Positions 20,656 to 30,240 of a DNA stretch of 64,000 nt are shown one piece after another. Both the position numbers and the translations under genes were made by a program. The stretch comes from Pectobacterium polonicum (lineage in GTDB: Bacteria; Pseudomonadota; Gammaproteobacteria; Enterobacterales; Enterobacteriaceae), in the NCBI RefSeq assembly GCF_005497185.1, contig NZ_RJTN01000021.1, positions 1 through 64,000 on the forward strand. Direction: 5' to 3'. Every line of letters begins with the position of its first letter. Positions within the stretch are counted from its first letter, which is position 1. The notes under the pieces are model-generated. The model was given only the letters and a program-made list of their open reading frames with translations, had not been told where the DNA came from and searched no databases.

Positions 20656-22257
20656 ATGCAAACGACCACTGAATACGTCTGTGATGTTTTAATCATTGGC
20701 AGCGGCGCTGCCGGGCTTTCACTGGCATTGCGTCTGGCTTCTCAGGCCAACGTGACGGTATTAAGCAAAGGCCCGCTTAACGAAGGTGCGACATTTTATG
20801 CTCAGGGCGGCATCGCTGCTGTTTTCGATGAAGCCGATACCATTGATTCTCATATCGAAGATACCCTGATCGCTGGCGATGGCCTGTGTGAACGGGAAGC
20901 CGTTGAATTCATTGCCAGTAATGCTAAACACTGCGTGCAATGGCTTATCGAACAAGGCGTGCTATTTGATACTGAAACCAGCACCAACGGCGAAGAACGT
21001 TACCATCTCACGCGCGAGGGTGGTCATAGCCACCGCCGAATTCTACACGCCGCGGATGCAACCGGAAAAGAAGTAGAAAATACGCTGGTACAAAAAGCGT
21101 TATCCCATCCGAATATTCGGATTATGGAACGCTGCAACGCCGTCGACTTAATTACCTCCAATAAGCTGGGTTTGCCCGGCACACGCCGCATTGTTGGTGC
21201 TTATATCTGGAACCGTGAGCGAGAACGCGTCGAATCTTGCCGGGCGAAAACGGTAGTTTTAGCGACCGGTGGCGCATCCAAGGTTTATCAATACACCACG
21301 AATCCCGATATTTCCTCCGGCGACGGTATCGCCATGGCCTGGCGTGCCGGTTGTCGCGTGGCAAACCTGGAGTTCAATCAGTTTCACCCCACCTGCCTGT
21401 TCCATCCACAGGCGCGAAACTTTCTGCTGACGGAAGCGTTACGTGGTGAAGGCGCGTACCTTAAACGCCCCGACGGCACACGTTTTATGCCCGATTTCGA
21501 TGCCAGAGGCGAACTGGCACCGCGTGATGTGGTCGCCAGAGCCATTGACCATGAGATGAAACGGCTTGGCGCAGACTGCATGTATCTGGACATCAGCCAC
21601 AAACCCGAAGCGTTCATCAAACAGCACTTCCCCACTATCGATGAAAAATTACAGTCTCTTGGCATCGATCTGACGCGAGAAGCGATACCGATCGTACCGG
21701 CAGCGCACTATACCTGCGGTGGCGTGATGGTCGACCAGCATGGGCGTACCGACCTTGACGGTCTGTATGCGATTGGCGAAGTCAGCTATACCGGATTGCA
21801 CGGCGCAAACCGCATGGCATCCAATTCTCTGCTGGAATGTCTGGTTTATGGTTGGTCAGCTGCCGAGGATATCTTGCAACGATTACCGCAAATCAAAGCG
21901 GTGAAAAAATTGCCGGATTGGGATGAAAGTCAGGTCGACAATTCCGACGAACAGGTAGTGATCCAGCATAACTGGCACGAGCTACGTTTGTTCATGTGGG
22001 ATTACGTTGGGATCGTGCGCACCACGAAGAGATTAGAACGAGCACAACGCCGCATCCATCTGCTTCAGCAGGAAATCAATGAGTACTACGCCCACTTCCG
22101 GATTTCTAACAATTTGCTGGAACTGCGTAACCTGGTGCAGGTCGCCGAGCTCATCGTCCGCTGTGCACTGGAAAGGAAAGAAAGCCGTGGGCTGCATTAT
22201 ACGCTGGACTATCCAGAACAGTTTGAAGCCCCGACGCCAACTATTCTGGTGCCATAA
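20656..22257 (+). CDS. nadB: L-aspartate oxidase
   Basis: A 533-residue flavoenzyme that oxidises L-aspartate to iminoaspartate, the first step of NAD de novo synthesis. FAD-binding [17 protein letters not shown] (about 12-28), the [19 protein letters not shown] box and the [33 protein letters not shown] region near 340-395 are all conserved. E. coli NadB is 540 residues. The start is set by homology, as the ribosome site is poor. Confidence 0.97.
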   Translation: MQTTTEYVCDVLIIGSGAAGLSLALRLASQANVTVLSKGPLNEGATFYAQGGIAAVFDEADTIDSHIEDTLIAGDGLCEREAVEFIASNAKHCVQWLIEQGVLFDTETSTNGEERYHLTREGGHSHRRILHAADATGKEVENTLVQKALSHPNIRIMERCNAVDLITSNKLGLPGTRRIVGAYIWNRERERVESCRAKTVVLATGGASKVYQYTTNPDISSGDGIAMAWRAGCRVANLEFNQFHPTCLFHPQARNFLLTEALRGEGAYLKRPDGTRFMPDFDARGELAPRDVVARAIDHEMKRLGADCMYLDISHKPEAFIKQHFPTIDEKLQSLGIDLTREAIPIVPAAHYTCGGVMVDQHGRTDLDGLYAIGEVSYTGLHGANRMASNSLLECLVYGWSAAEDILQRLPQIKAVKKLPDWDESQVDNSDEQVVIQHNWHELRLFMWDYVGIVRTTKRLERAQRRIHLLQQEINEYYAHFRISNNLLELRNLVQVAELIVRCALERKESRGLHYTLDYPEQFEAPTPTILVP

Positions 22258-22298
22258 CTCACAAAAATCATAATCCGCAAACAATAGTTCAGACAGAA

Positions 22299-22329
22299 AA
22301 GGCAGACGCGGCTAAACGGCGTCTGCCTT
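22299..22329. terminator. Bidirectional terminator nadB / trmN6
   Basis: AAGGCAGACGC (22299-22309) pairs with GCGTCTGCCTT (22319-22329), an 11-bp perfect stem placed directly between two convergent stop codons. T runs are weak on both sides. Confidence 0.65.
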
Positions 22330-23076
22330 CTACATAAAGAGATAGAAATCTTTTGTCAGTTGCTGAAAATCGATCGAATAACGCTTTGCTGCATCACGGA
22401 TGACCAATACGGAATTCACACACGCCCGTTTCTGGCGAGACAGCGCCAGCAAAACGCGGTGCGCAGTTTTATCTTCCTGTTCCGATACGCGAAGCTGCTG
22501 ATGAACAAACCAATGATGTTGCTGCGCCAGGGGAATAAAATGTTCCACAACCTGAACGGGCAACACCACGCAAAAAAGCCCTTCGGGCATCAGCAGTTGA
22601 TGCGCACAGTGCAATAGCGTTTCATGGGTTAACGAGGTGGTATAACGCGCCTGCTCACGCTCAGCCGACCCACACGCGATCCCAGGCTGGAAATAAGGCG
22701 GATTACTGACAATCAACGAATAATCGGCGCATCGCATCGCGGCAAAATTCACGATATCCTCGGCATAGACCGCAATTCTGTCAGCCCATGGCGAGGCAAC
22801 AACGTTTTCTTTCGCCTGCTGACTAGCAGCGCTATCCAGTTCGACGGCATCAATTAGAACATGTGGTTCAGAACGCTGTGCGAGCATCAGCGTGAGGAGG
22901 CCGGAACCGCTGCCGATATCCAGAATTCGCGTGGCAGAGGAAACCGGAGCCCAGGCTCCCAGCAAAATACCATCGGTTCCCACTTTCATTGCACAGCGAT
23001 CGTGCGCCACAAAGAATTGCTTGAAGGTAAATCCATCCCGACGCAATGTCAGTTTATTATCAGCCTGATGACTCAT
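22330..23076 (-). CDS. trmN6: tRNA1(Val) (adenine(37)-N6)-methyltransferase
   Basis: A 248-residue SAM-dependent methyltransferase (E. coli YfiC), which adds the N6-methyl group to A37 of tRNA1-Val (cmo5UAC). Motif I is [18 protein letters not shown] (about 50-67); the catalytic SNPPYF motif follows at about 124-129. The target tRNA species is encoded four times in this window (29354-29831). Convergent with nadB, as in E. coli. Confidence 0.95.
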   Translation of the reverse strand: MSHQADNKLTLRRDGFTFKQFFVAHDRCAMKVGTDGILLGAWAPVSSATRILDIGSGSGLLTLMLAQRSEPHVLIDAVELDSAASQQAKENVVASPWADRIAVYAEDIVNFAAMRCADYSLIVSNPPYFQPGIACGSAEREQARYTTSLTHETLLHCAHQLLMPEGLFCVVLPVQVVEHFIPLAQQHHWFVHQQLRVSEQEDKTAHRVLLALSRQKRACVNSVLVIRDAAKRYSIDFQQLTKDFYLFM

Positions 23077-23210
23077 GAAAATAAGATTCCAAACGCAAAC
23101 CGAAGTAGCATAGGTGAAACATCAGCGCAGGAAAAGTGTCGATGTCTGCTTAAACAGGTGAAGAAATCGGCCAATCCGTCTATAATCGGCGCCCCAAATA
23201 GAGGTAGACC

Positions 23211-24536
23211 ATGACTGTAACCAATTTTTCCGAGCTCGATCTTGATGAAAGCCTGTTAGACGCCCTGCGTGATATGGGTTATGAACGTCCGACTGCGATT
23301 CAAGCCGAGGCAATCCCTCCGGCGATGGAAGGCCGTGACGTGCTAGGCTCCGCGCCAACAGGAACAGGTAAAACTGCCGCTTATTTGCTGCCGGTTTTGC
23401 AGCATCTTATCGATTTTCCTCGTAAAAAATCAGGTCCACCTCGTATTCTGATCCTCACGCCAACCCGTGAACTCGCCATGCAGGTAGCCGATCAGGCGCG
23501 TGCATTCGCGGCACATACGCATCTGGATATCGCCACGATCACTGGCGGCGTGGCCTATATGAACCACGCAGAAGTGTTCAGCGAAAATCAGGATGTCGTC
23601 GTCGCGACGACGGGTCGTCTGCTGCAATACATCAAAGAAGAAAACTTCGATTGCCGCGCAGTAGAAACGCTGATTCTGGATGAAGCGGACAGAATGTTGG
23701 ATATGGGCTTCGCCCAGGATATTGAACACATCGCCGGGGAAACCCGCTGGCGCAAGCAAACTCTGCTGTTTTCTGCGACGCTGGAAGGGGATGCGATCAA
23801 GGATTTCGCCGAGCGTCTGCTCAACGAACCCGTTGAAGTCGAATCCGATCCTTCTCGTCGGGAACGTAAAAAAATTCTGCAATGGTATTACCGCGCCGAC
23901 GATCTCAAACACAAAACGGCCCTGCTCTGCCATCAGTTAAAACAGCCAGATGTTACGCGTTCTATCATCTTTGTACGCAAGCGTGAGCGAGTGCATGAGC
24001 TGGTAGCCTGGCTGCGTGAAGCGGGCATTAATTCATGCTATCTCGAAGGCGAAATGGTGCAAGCTAAGCGTAACGAGGCGATCAAACGTCTCAGCGACGG
24101 CCGGGTTAACGTGCTGGTGGCAACAGATATCGCAGCGCGTGGTATTGATATTAACGATGTCAGCCACGTATTTAACTTCGACTTGCCGCGCACAGCAGAT
24201 ACTTACCTTCACCGCATCGGCCGAACTGGCCGCGCAGGTCGCAAAGGCTGTGCCATTTCTTTCGTTGAAGCGCACGATCATCTGCTGCTGGGAAAAATCA
24301 GCCGCTACCTGAATGAACCGCTAAAGCCACGCATCGTTGAGGAACTCCGCCCAGAGACCAAAGCGCCAAGTGCCAAAACGACGGGTAAACCGTCGAAAAA
24401 AGTGCTCGCTAAGCGGAAAGAGAAAAAAGAGAAGGAAAAAGAAAAAGTTAAAGTGAAGGTCCGCGATCGCGACAGTAAAAATGTTGGTAAACGTCGTCAA
24501 CCAACGCAGAAAACTAGTGAACCGACCGGCGAATAA
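23211..24536 (+). CDS. srmB: ATP-dependent RNA helicase SrmB
   Basis: A 441-residue DEAD-box helicase that acts early in 50S subunit assembly. Q motif (MGYERPTAIQAEAIP), APTGTGKT (Walker A), PTRELA, TTGRL, DEAD in LDEADRMLDMGF, SAT in LLFSATLE, and motifs V and VI (ATDIAARGID, HRIGRTGRAGRKG) are all present. After residue about 380 comes a lysine/glutamate-rich basic tail (KKEKEKEKVKVKV) that binds RNA non-specifically. Length matches E. coli SrmB (444). Confidence 0.98.
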   Translation: MTVTNFSELDLDESLLDALRDMGYERPTAIQAEAIPPAMEGRDVLGSAPTGTGKTAAYLLPVLQHLIDFPRKKSGPPRILILTPTRELAMQVADQARAFAAHTHLDIATITGGVAYMNHAEVFSENQDVVVATTGRLLQYIKEENFDCRAVETLILDEADRMLDMGFAQDIEHIAGETRWRKQTLLFSATLEGDAIKDFAERLLNEPVEVESDPSRRERKKILQWYYRADDLKHKTALLCHQLKQPDVTRSIIFVRKRERVHELVAWLREAGINSCYLEGEMVQAKRNEAIKRLSDGRVNVLVATDIAARGIDINDVSHVFNFDLPRTADTYLHRIGRTGRAGRKGCAISFVEAHDHLLLGKISRYLNEPLKPRIVEELRPETKAPSAKTTGKPSKKVLAKRKEKKEKEKEKVKVKVRDRDSKNVGKRRQPTQKTSEPTGE

Positions 24537-24574
24537 ACCGTTGGTGTGAACACGATAAAAACACAGATGTAAAA

Positions 24575-24594
24575 AAGGGAGCTTCGGCTCCCTT
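24575..24594. terminator. Bidirectional terminator srmB / grcA
   Basis: AAGGGAGC-TTCG-GCTCCCTT, a perfect 8-bp stem capped by the very stable UUCG loop. On the leftward strand it is followed by six T, so it is strongest for grcA. Confidence 0.88.
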
Positions 24595-24617
24595 CTTGTT
24601 AAAACTTCAGTAACAAC

Positions 24618-25001
24618 TTACAGGCTTGCAGTAAAAGTACGAGCGATAACGTCGCGCTGTTGTTCCGGCGTCAGTGAGTTGAAACGAACAGCGTAACCAG
24701 ACACGCGGATAGTCAGCTGCGGATAGTTTTCCGGGTGCTTAACGGCATCTTCCAGCGTCTCGCGGCGCAGAACGTTTACGTTCAGGTGTTGACCACCTTC
24801 CACACGCACTTCAGGTTTGATTTCCAGCGGAATTTCACGATACTCGATCTGACCTAGATCGCTCACTGGAACGATTTGATCTTCGCTATAACCCGATTTC
24901 GCACACACGCAACGCGCCTGTGATTTTTCTTCATCCAGCAACCAGAAGGAATTGATCAGAGCGCTGTCGTTAGCCTTGGTGATTTGAATACCAGTAACCA
25001 T
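24618..25001 (-). CDS. grcA: Autonomous glycyl radical cofactor GrcA
   Basis: A 127-residue spare part (E. coli YfiD) that replaces the oxygen-damaged C-terminus of pyruvate formate-lyase. The glycyl-radical loop RVSGYAVRF places the radical at Gly102, and [19 protein letters not shown] matches the PflB C-terminus. An FNR box upstream (25151-25164) fits its known oxygen control. Confidence 0.97.
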   Translation of the reverse strand: MVTGIQITKANDSALINSFWLLDEEKSQARCVCAKSGYSEDQIVPVSDLGQIEYREIPLEIKPEVRVEGGQHLNVNVLRRETLEDAVKHPENYPQLTIRVSGYAVRFNSLTPEQQRDVIARTFTASL

Positions 25002-25373
25002 AATTGCCTCCGTAAAACGGCGTGTTATTGTCTTAGTTAAAAACTAGCGTAGTAAAAATCGCTATCAGCAAAAAACTGCTAAATTTCGTCACGATCGTAT
25101 AAAACCGTTTGTATCTGCCTCTTATATACCAGTCTGATAACTAGACATCCTTGACTTAAATCAATTTTAAAACCTTGCAACTTAACCATGCGAGGGCAAT
25201 ATATTGTTTTATATCAATTTTACCACCACATCGAATTGCAAATATTTTTGTAAATTTTCAATTTTTTTTCAAAAAGAAGCGTTTTAATCCTGACAAAGCG
25301 GTTACGATTTTACCTCGCCACGATAGATCGGTAAGCTACCCACAACCCCATTCAACCTGTAAAAAAAGAGTGC
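25002..25373. other. Divergent intergenic region grcA / ung
   Basis: A 372-bp AT-rich gap. Besides the FNR box it holds A and T tracts around 25250-25290. The ung promoter and ribosome site are weak, and I can name no further element. Confidence 0.5.
25151..25164. promoter_or_regulatory. FNR box upstream of grcA
   Basis: TTGAC-TTAA-ATCAA matches the FNR consensus TTGAT-N4-ATCAA at 9 of 10 positions. It lies 150 bp before the grcA start. E. coli yfiD is activated by FNR through two upstream sites. Confidence 0.75.
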
Positions 25374-26063
25374 ATGATGGCGACCTCTCTCACCTGGCAT
25401 GACGTGCTGGCACAAGAAAAACAGCAGCCTTACTTCATCAATACCCTTGAATTTGTTGGGAAAGAACGAGCTTCGGGTAAGACGATCTATCCTCCGCAGA
25501 AAGATGTTTTTAACGCGTTCCGTTTTACCGAACTGCATCAGGTCAAAGTCGTCATTCTCGGACAAGATCCCTATCACGGCCCGAATCAGGCTCACGGGCT
25601 GTCATTTTCTGTACGTCCAGGCGTCCCCGCTCCGCCTTCCCTAGGTAATATTTATAAAGAGCTGGCAAACGATATCCCTGGGTTTGAAATTCCACGACAC
25701 GGTTTTCTGCAAAGCTGGGCGGAGCAAGGCGTTCTACTGCTAAACACCGTACTAACGGTTGAGGCCGGGCAAGCGCACTCGCATGCTAATTTGGGCTGGG
25801 AAACCTTTACTGACCGCGTTATTGCTGCACTGAATGAACAGCGGGAAGGTCTGGTCTTTCTCTTGTGGGGCTCTCATGCACAGAAAAAAGGCAACATCAT
25901 TGACCAACAGCGTCACCACATTCTGAAATCGCCACACCCTTCCCCACTGTCTGCACACCGTGGATTTTTGGGCTGTAAGCATTTTTCTCAGGCTAATCAG
26001 CTTTTGGAACAGCAAGGGCTATCGCCAATAGACTGGACACCAAGGCTTCCGGAAGAGATCTAA
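25374..26063 (+). CDS. ung: Uracil-DNA glycosylase
   Basis: A 229-residue base-excision repair enzyme that removes uracil from DNA. The water-activating loop [18 protein letters not shown] puts the catalytic Asp at residue 65; the DNA-intercalating loop is [14 protein letters not shown] near the C-terminus. Two ATG codons lie in tandem (25374 and 25377), so the true protein may be 228 residues. Length matches E. coli Ung (229). Confidence 0.98.
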   Translation: MMATSLTWHDVLAQEKQQPYFINTLEFVGKERASGKTIYPPQKDVFNAFRFTELHQVKVVILGQDPYHGPNQAHGLSFSVRPGVPAPPSLGNIYKELANDIPGFEIPRHGFLQSWAEQGVLLLNTVLTVEAGQAHSHANLGWETFTDRVIAALNEQREGLVFLLWGSHAQKKGNIIDQQRHHILKSPHPSPLSAHRGFLGCKHFSQANQLLEQQGLSPIDWTPRLPEEI

Positions 26064-26238
26064 GCGCAACAGTTTGGCTGCTTTCAAAGAATGGGGGCAG
26101 CCAACTATCCTTTACAAAGAACCGTTTATAAAAAATCGTTAACAAGAAGTCGCTCACAAGCGTATTAAGCCAATGAAAAACATTGATTGAATGTGGATAA
26201 ATCGAAAGGAACAAATGATAGGAAGTAATACGATGATT

Positions 26239-26314
<76 letters not shown>

Positions 26315-26361
26315 ACAACGTGTGGAATGTTCATGATAATCAACCAAACAGAGGGAGTGTT

Positions 26362-26437
<76 letters not shown>

Positions 26438-26686
26438 GTATCTAACAGTATTACCGCAAAGGCAAGTACTGTGCGAACGCGTCGCATAATATGAAACCCG
26501 ATTAGCAGTGTCAACGGCTAAATCCGCTTATCCGATCAACCGCTGAAAAAGACGCCAAAGGTGAGAAAAAACAGGCGGCAATTTCGGTGTCATATCATTA
26601 TAAGTACAATAAAAGCTGCCAACGATAACGCGATTTATTATCATCAATTCACGTTACGCTTCTGTCTTCTATTAAGCACCCAGCAC

Positions 26687-27571
26687 ATGCGCTATTTTCC
26701 TATGATTGTATTTTCTCTGATGGTATCTGCGTCTGGCATGTTGCCCGTTCGGGCACAGCCAACAATTCCTGATATGACCGAACAGGCAAAAGCTCAATTT
26801 GATATCAGGCACGTTGAAATGAAAAGCGATGCACAACATGCCTATCGGCTTTTCATCGCGCTTCCCCGCCAACCCGCACCTGAAGGCGGTTATCCGGTGC
26901 TGTACATGCTGGATGGCAACGCTCAGTTTCCCGTTGCCGTAAACAGCTATAACGCAAAAAATGGCGCGGCACCGCTGATTATCGCCATCGGTTATCCAAT
27001 CGATAAACCTTATGATGTTCCCGCCAGAACGCGTGACTACACGCCGCCGACAACGCTCACCGATCCAGATTTTGCCGCAGGCGGCGAAGCCGAAGCGTTT
27101 TACCAATTCCTGCAATCCACGGTAAAGCCCTGGATTGAAACGAACTACGTCGTCAATAAACAAAAACAAACGCTGGCCGGGCACTCTTTCGGCGGTCTGT
27201 TTACGCTCTATACGCTGTTTAACCACACCGAATCTTTCCAGCGTTATGTTGCCGCGAGCCCGTCTATCTGGTGGGGAAATGGCGTCGTGATTCCAGCAAG
27301 AATGCCGCTGCTCGCTACACCGCCGCTGTCCATTACCGTCACAGCTGGGGAAAATGAGGATGAACCCGTCAAAACTCAGGCAGGTAAAGCCGTTGATGAA
27401 AAGCGGGCGGAACGGCTCAGCCAAAGAAAAATGGTGGAAAGAGCAAAAACACTGGTCGCACAGCTCAACGAACAAGGCACAAAAGCCAACTTTATTCTGT
27501 TCCCCGGCAAAGGGCATGGTGACGTGATCCCAGATGCTATCAGCAAAGCAGTCACTATCGCCGGTCAATAA
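26687..27571 (+). CDS. Secreted alpha/beta-hydrolase esterase (PF00756-like, IroE/Fes-related)
   Basis: A probable periplasmic or secreted esterase of 294 residues. I start at 26687 because a signal peptide follows (MIVFSLMVSASGMLPVRA, cleaved before QPTIPD); the longer frame from 26561 adds an unlikely 42-residue leader. The serine nucleophile elbow is GHSFGGLFTLYTLF, an acidic residue is available around GENEDEP, and a C-terminal GKGHGD supplies the His. The pattern VLYMLDGNAQFP resembles siderophore trilactone esterases (IroE, BesA). Substrate is unknown; no siderophore gene adjoins it. Confidence 0.8.
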   Translation: MRYFPMIVFSLMVSASGMLPVRAQPTIPDMTEQAKAQFDIRHVEMKSDAQHAYRLFIALPRQPAPEGGYPVLYMLDGNAQFPVAVNSYNAKNGAAPLIIAIGYPIDKPYDVPARTRDYTPPTTLTDPDFAAGGEAEAFYQFLQSTVKPWIETNYVVNKQKQTLAGHSFGGLFTLYTLFNHTESFQRYVAASPSIWWGNGVVIPARMPLLATPPLSITVTAGENEDEPVKTQAGKAVDEKRAERLSQRKMVERAKTLVAQLNEQGTKANFILFPGKGHGDVIPDAISKAVTIAGQ

Positions 27572-27587
27572 TCATTATCCGATATCA

Positions 27588-27614
27588 TAAAAAACCCCGA
27601 CATTTTGCCGGGGT
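27588..27614 (-). terminator. Rho-independent terminator of gltX
   Basis: Read leftwards: ACCCCG pairs with CGGGGT around an 8-nt loop and is followed by six T. It lies 34 bp after the gltX stop and also separates the convergent esterase gene. Confidence 0.85.
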
Positions 27615-27647
27615 CTGTTCTGTATAACGCTATTCACGCAATAGCGA

Positions 27648-29063
27648 TTACTGCTGGGCTTCGCGCTCCGCGATAAACGCCAACGCTTTATCAATACGCG
27701 CCAGCGAACGCTGTTGGCCAATCGCCTGCACCGTAACGTCAACGCCCGGAGACTGACCCGCGCCCGTTACCGCAACGCGCAATGGCATACCGACTTTCCC
27801 CATCCCCTGACCCAGCTCATCTGCCGAGCCCTGAATAGCGTGATGGATGTTCTCCGCTGTCCAATCGGTAATTGCCGCCAGCTTCTCACGAACCAGTTCT
27901 AGCGGCTGGCGCGCCACCGGACGCAGATGCTTCTTCGCGGCATCCGCATCAAACTCAGCAAAATCTTCATAGAAATAACGGCAAGAGTCCGCCATCTCTT
28001 TCAGCGTCTTACAACGTTCACCCAGCAAGCCGATCAGTTCACTCAACTGCGGCCCGGTGCGCGTATCAATACCCGCTTGCTCAATATGCCATGACAAGTG
28101 CGTTGCCACGTATTCTGCTGGCAGATGGTTAATATAGTGATGGTTCAACCATTGCAGCTTTTCAGTATTGAAGGCGCTCGCCGATTTGTTCACAGCGTCC
28201 AGCGAGAACAGCGATTTCATTTCATCAATAGAGAAGATTTCCTGATCGCCAGAAGACCAGCCTAAACGCACCAGATAGTTCAGCAGTGCTTCTGGCAGAT
28301 AGCCGTCATCACGGTATTGCATCACACCGACAGCGCCGTGACGCTTGGACAATTTCTTACCGTCGTCACCCAGAATCATCGACACATGCGCATATTCTGG
28401 CACCGGTGCGCCCAGCGCTTTCAGGATGTTAATCTGACGCGGCGTATTGTTGATATGGTCTTCACCACGAATTACGTGCGTAATTTCCATATCCCAGTCA
28501 TCGATAACAACACAGAAGTTATAAGTCGGTGAACCGTCAGTACGGCGAATAATCAGGTCATCGAGTTCCTGGTTGCTGAATTCGATCGGCCCACGAATAC
28601 GGTCATTAAAGATAACCGACCCTTCTTGTGGGTTAAGGAAACGGACAACATGTGGCTCATTATCAGCATGATGCTCGTGAGAACCACGGCAACAACCGTC
28701 GTAACGTGGCTTATCACCCTTTTCCATCTGCTGCTCGCGCAGTGCTTCCAAACGCTCTTTAGAGCAGTAGCACTTATAGGCTGTACCGTTTTCCAGCATC
28801 TGATCAATAACAGCGTTGTAGCGGTCAAAACGTTTAGTCTGGTAGTACGGGCCTTCATCCCAGTTCAGGCTCAGCCAGTTCATACCATCCATAATGGCAT
28901 CAATCGCGTCCTGAGTTGAACGCTCCAAATCGGTATCTTCAATACGCAGCACGAACTCGCCGTCCTGATGACGGGCAAACAGCCAAGAGTAAAGTGCGGT
29001 ACGAGCGCCACCGACGTGAAGATAGCCAGTAGGACTAGGGGCGAAACGGGTTTTGATTTTCAT
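27648..29063 (-). CDS. gltX: Glutamyl-tRNA synthetase
   Basis: A 471-residue class I synthetase charging tRNA-Glu. The HIGH-type motif is [13 protein letters not shown] (residues 9-21), the KMSKS-type motif is KLSKRHG near 240, and the zinc site uses Cys98, Cys100 (CYCSKE) and the [12 protein letters not shown] segment. Length equals the E. coli enzyme. Divergent from the valine tRNA array, as in E. coli. Confidence 0.98.
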   Translation of the reverse strand: MKIKTRFAPSPTGYLHVGGARTALYSWLFARHQDGEFVLRIEDTDLERSTQDAIDAIMDGMNWLSLNWDEGPYYQTKRFDRYNAVIDQMLENGTAYKCYCSKERLEALREQQMEKGDKPRYDGCCRGSHEHHADNEPHVVRFLNPQEGSVIFNDRIRGPIEFSNQELDDLIIRRTDGSPTYNFCVVIDDWDMEITHVIRGEDHINNTPRQINILKALGAPVPEYAHVSMILGDDGKKLSKRHGAVGVMQYRDDGYLPEALLNYLVRLGWSSGDQEIFSIDEMKSLFSLDAVNKSASAFNTEKLQWLNHHYINHLPAEYVATHLSWHIEQAGIDTRTGPQLSELIGLLGERCKTLKEMADSCRYFYEDFAEFDADAAKKHLRPVARQPLELVREKLAAITDWTAENIHHAIQGSADELGQGMGKVGMPLRVAVTGAGQSPGVDVTVQAIGQQRSLARIDKALAFIAEREAQQ

Positions 29064-29308
29064 TTGGGATTACAGCCTTATTACGCAACGGCTGTCGGCA
29101 AGACCGACATAAGCTCAGAGAACAAAAGTGGGCAACATTCTATCACTCTGCTTCGATTCCTCAACGCCGTAACATGTCGCACGCGCTTTTATTCTGGTAG
29201 AAATGACCAGATAGTTCGCTGAATTGCTCAGGTATGCAGCACCAGCGGCGATAAATACGACGCCTTGTCTAATTTTGCAACGAACAATCATTTTAGTTTT
29301 AAAAAGCG

Positions 29309-29336
29309 TTGACTCATATTCAAGTATCCCTATAAT
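29309..29336 (+). promoter_or_regulatory. Stable-RNA promoter of the tRNA-Val/Lys operon
   Basis: TTGACT (29309-29314), a 16-bp spacer and TATAAT (29331-29336), followed by a GC-rich discriminator (GCGACTCC) typical of stringently controlled stable RNA genes. The first tRNA starts 18 bp downstream of the -10 box. Confidence 0.85.
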
Positions 29337-29353
29337 GCGACTCCACACAGCGG

Positions 29354-29429
29354 GGGTGATTAGCTCAGCTGGGAGAGCACCTCCCTTACAAGGAGGGGGT
29401 CGGCGGTTCGATCCCGTCATCACCCACCA
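29354..29429 (+). tRNA. tRNA-Val (TAC), copy 1
   Basis: A 76-nt gene: GGGTGATTAGCTCAGC, anticodon loop CTTACAA (anticodon TAC), T loop GGTTCGATCC, encoded CCA. First of four identical copies. Confidence 0.98.
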
Positions 29430-29487
29430 CTCTTTACTGAAATTAAGTAAGAGTAGCTCGCTGTGTAGAGTAAGAAGATTTGAGATT

Positions 29488-29563
29488 GGGTGATTAGCTC
29501 AGCTGGGAGAGCACCTCCCTTACAAGGAGGGGGTCGGCGGTTCGATCCCGTCATCACCCACCA
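29488..29563 (+). tRNA. tRNA-Val (TAC), copy 2
   Basis: Identical to copy 1, exactly 134 bp downstream, with the same 58-bp spacer. Confidence 0.98.
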
Positions 29564-29621
29564 CTCTTTACTGAAATTAAGTAAGAGTAGCTCGCTGTGT
29601 AGAGTAAGAAGATTTGAGATT

Positions 29622-29697
29622 GGGTGATTAGCTCAGCTGGGAGAGCACCTCCCTTACAAGGAGGGGGTCGGCGGTTCGATCCCGTCATCACCCACCA
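29622..29697 (+). tRNA. tRNA-Val (TAC), copy 3
   Basis: Identical to copies 1 and 2, again at a 134-bp period. Confidence 0.98.
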
Positions 29698-29755
29698 CTC
29701 TTTACTGAAATTAAGTAAGAGTAGCTCGCTGTGTAGAGTAAGAAGATTTGAGATT

Positions 29756-29831
29756 GGGTGATTAGCTCAGCTGGGAGAGCACCTCCCTTACAAGGAGGGG
29801 GTCGGCGGTTCGATCCCGTCATCACCCACCA
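29756..29831 (+). tRNA. tRNA-Val (TAC), copy 4
   Basis: The last valine copy. It is followed by tRNA-Lys after only 7 bp, matching the E. coli valUXY-lysV order, which has three valine copies. Confidence 0.98.
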
Positions 29832-29838
29832 CTTCTGC

Positions 29839-29914
29839 GGGTCGTTAGCTCAGTCGGTAGAGCAGTTGACTTTTAATCAATTGGTCGCAGGTTCGAATCC
29901 TGCACGACCCACCA
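29839..29914 (+). tRNA. tRNA-Lys (TTT)
   Basis: A 76-nt gene starting GGGTCGTTAGCTCAGT, anticodon loop CTTTTAA (anticodon TTT), T loop GGTTCGAATCC, encoded CCA. Last intact gene of the stable RNA operon. Confidence 0.98.
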
Positions 29915-29994
29915 CTTCCGCAAAGTGATTCCTTCCTGAAGTAAATTCACCAAATGTTATATTTTACACGTGTCGTGTAGGTGAGAACCTGCGC

Positions 29995-30088
29995 TTAGGT
30001 TCGAGCCGAGCGAAGCGAGACAGCAACGCGTTAGCGTTGACCCCGAAGGGGCGAGGCCAAAGGCCGAGTCATCCTGCACGACCCACCA
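29995..30088 (+). pseudogene. tRNA-Lys 3' remnant split in the T loop by a palindromic insert
   Basis: AGGTTCGA (29997-30004) and ATCCTGCACGACCCACCA (30071-30088) are the two halves of the tRNA-Lys T arm, acceptor stem and CCA. The flanking spacer after the CCA (CTTCCGCAAAGTGATTCC) repeats the spacer after the intact gene, with an offset of 174 bp, so this looks like a former second tRNA-Lys copy. A 66-bp segment (30005-30070) sits inside the T loop. The 5' body of the tRNA is gone, so it cannot be functional as lysine tRNA. Confidence 0.7.
30005..30070. repeat. 66-bp string of small palindromes inside the tRNA-Lys remnant
   Basis: It contains AACGC-GTTA-GCGTT, CCCC-GAA-GGGG and GGCC-AAA-GGCC in succession, and GCCGAG occurs at both ends. 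It would fold as a row of mini-hairpins. I do not recognise a named element. Confidence 0.65.
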
Positions 30089-30240
30089 CTTCCGCAAAGT
30101 GATTCCCCATCTGAAATAAATCCACCAAAAATTATCTATTGCACGTGTCGTGTCGATAAAATCCTGTTTGTTTGCTCTACATTAACTTTCCTAGTATTCG
30201 ATGAAGCACCGCAGCCTTACTCAGCTACGGCACCTGAATA

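Larger units (their letters stand above)
29354..29831 (+). repeat. 134-bp tandem array of tRNA-Val units
   Basis: Three complete 134-bp units (76-nt tRNA plus 58-bp spacer), identical including spacers, and a fourth tRNA. Perfect spacer identity points to recent amplification or gene conversion. Confidence 0.95.
29915..30240. other. Intergenic region after tRNA-Lys
   Basis: A 326-bp stretch made of two diverged copies of the tRNA-Lys downstream spacer (sharing CACGTGTCGTGT at 29967 and 30142) around the interrupted tRNA remnant. The right part leads into the stop of the oxidoreductase. No convincing rho-independent terminator for the tRNA operon is visible. Confidence 0.6.

Noticed and set aside
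26672-27568. 298-codon leftward ORF opposite the esterase
   Set aside because: It mirrors the esterase frame, has low-quality composition (Cys, Arg, Phe rich) and no motif, whereas the rightward frame has a signal peptide and GHSFGG.
29354-29914. tRNA array as a possible CRISPR (regular 134-bp period)
   Set aside because: The repeated units are complete tRNA-Val genes with identical spacers, the opposite of CRISPR organisation.
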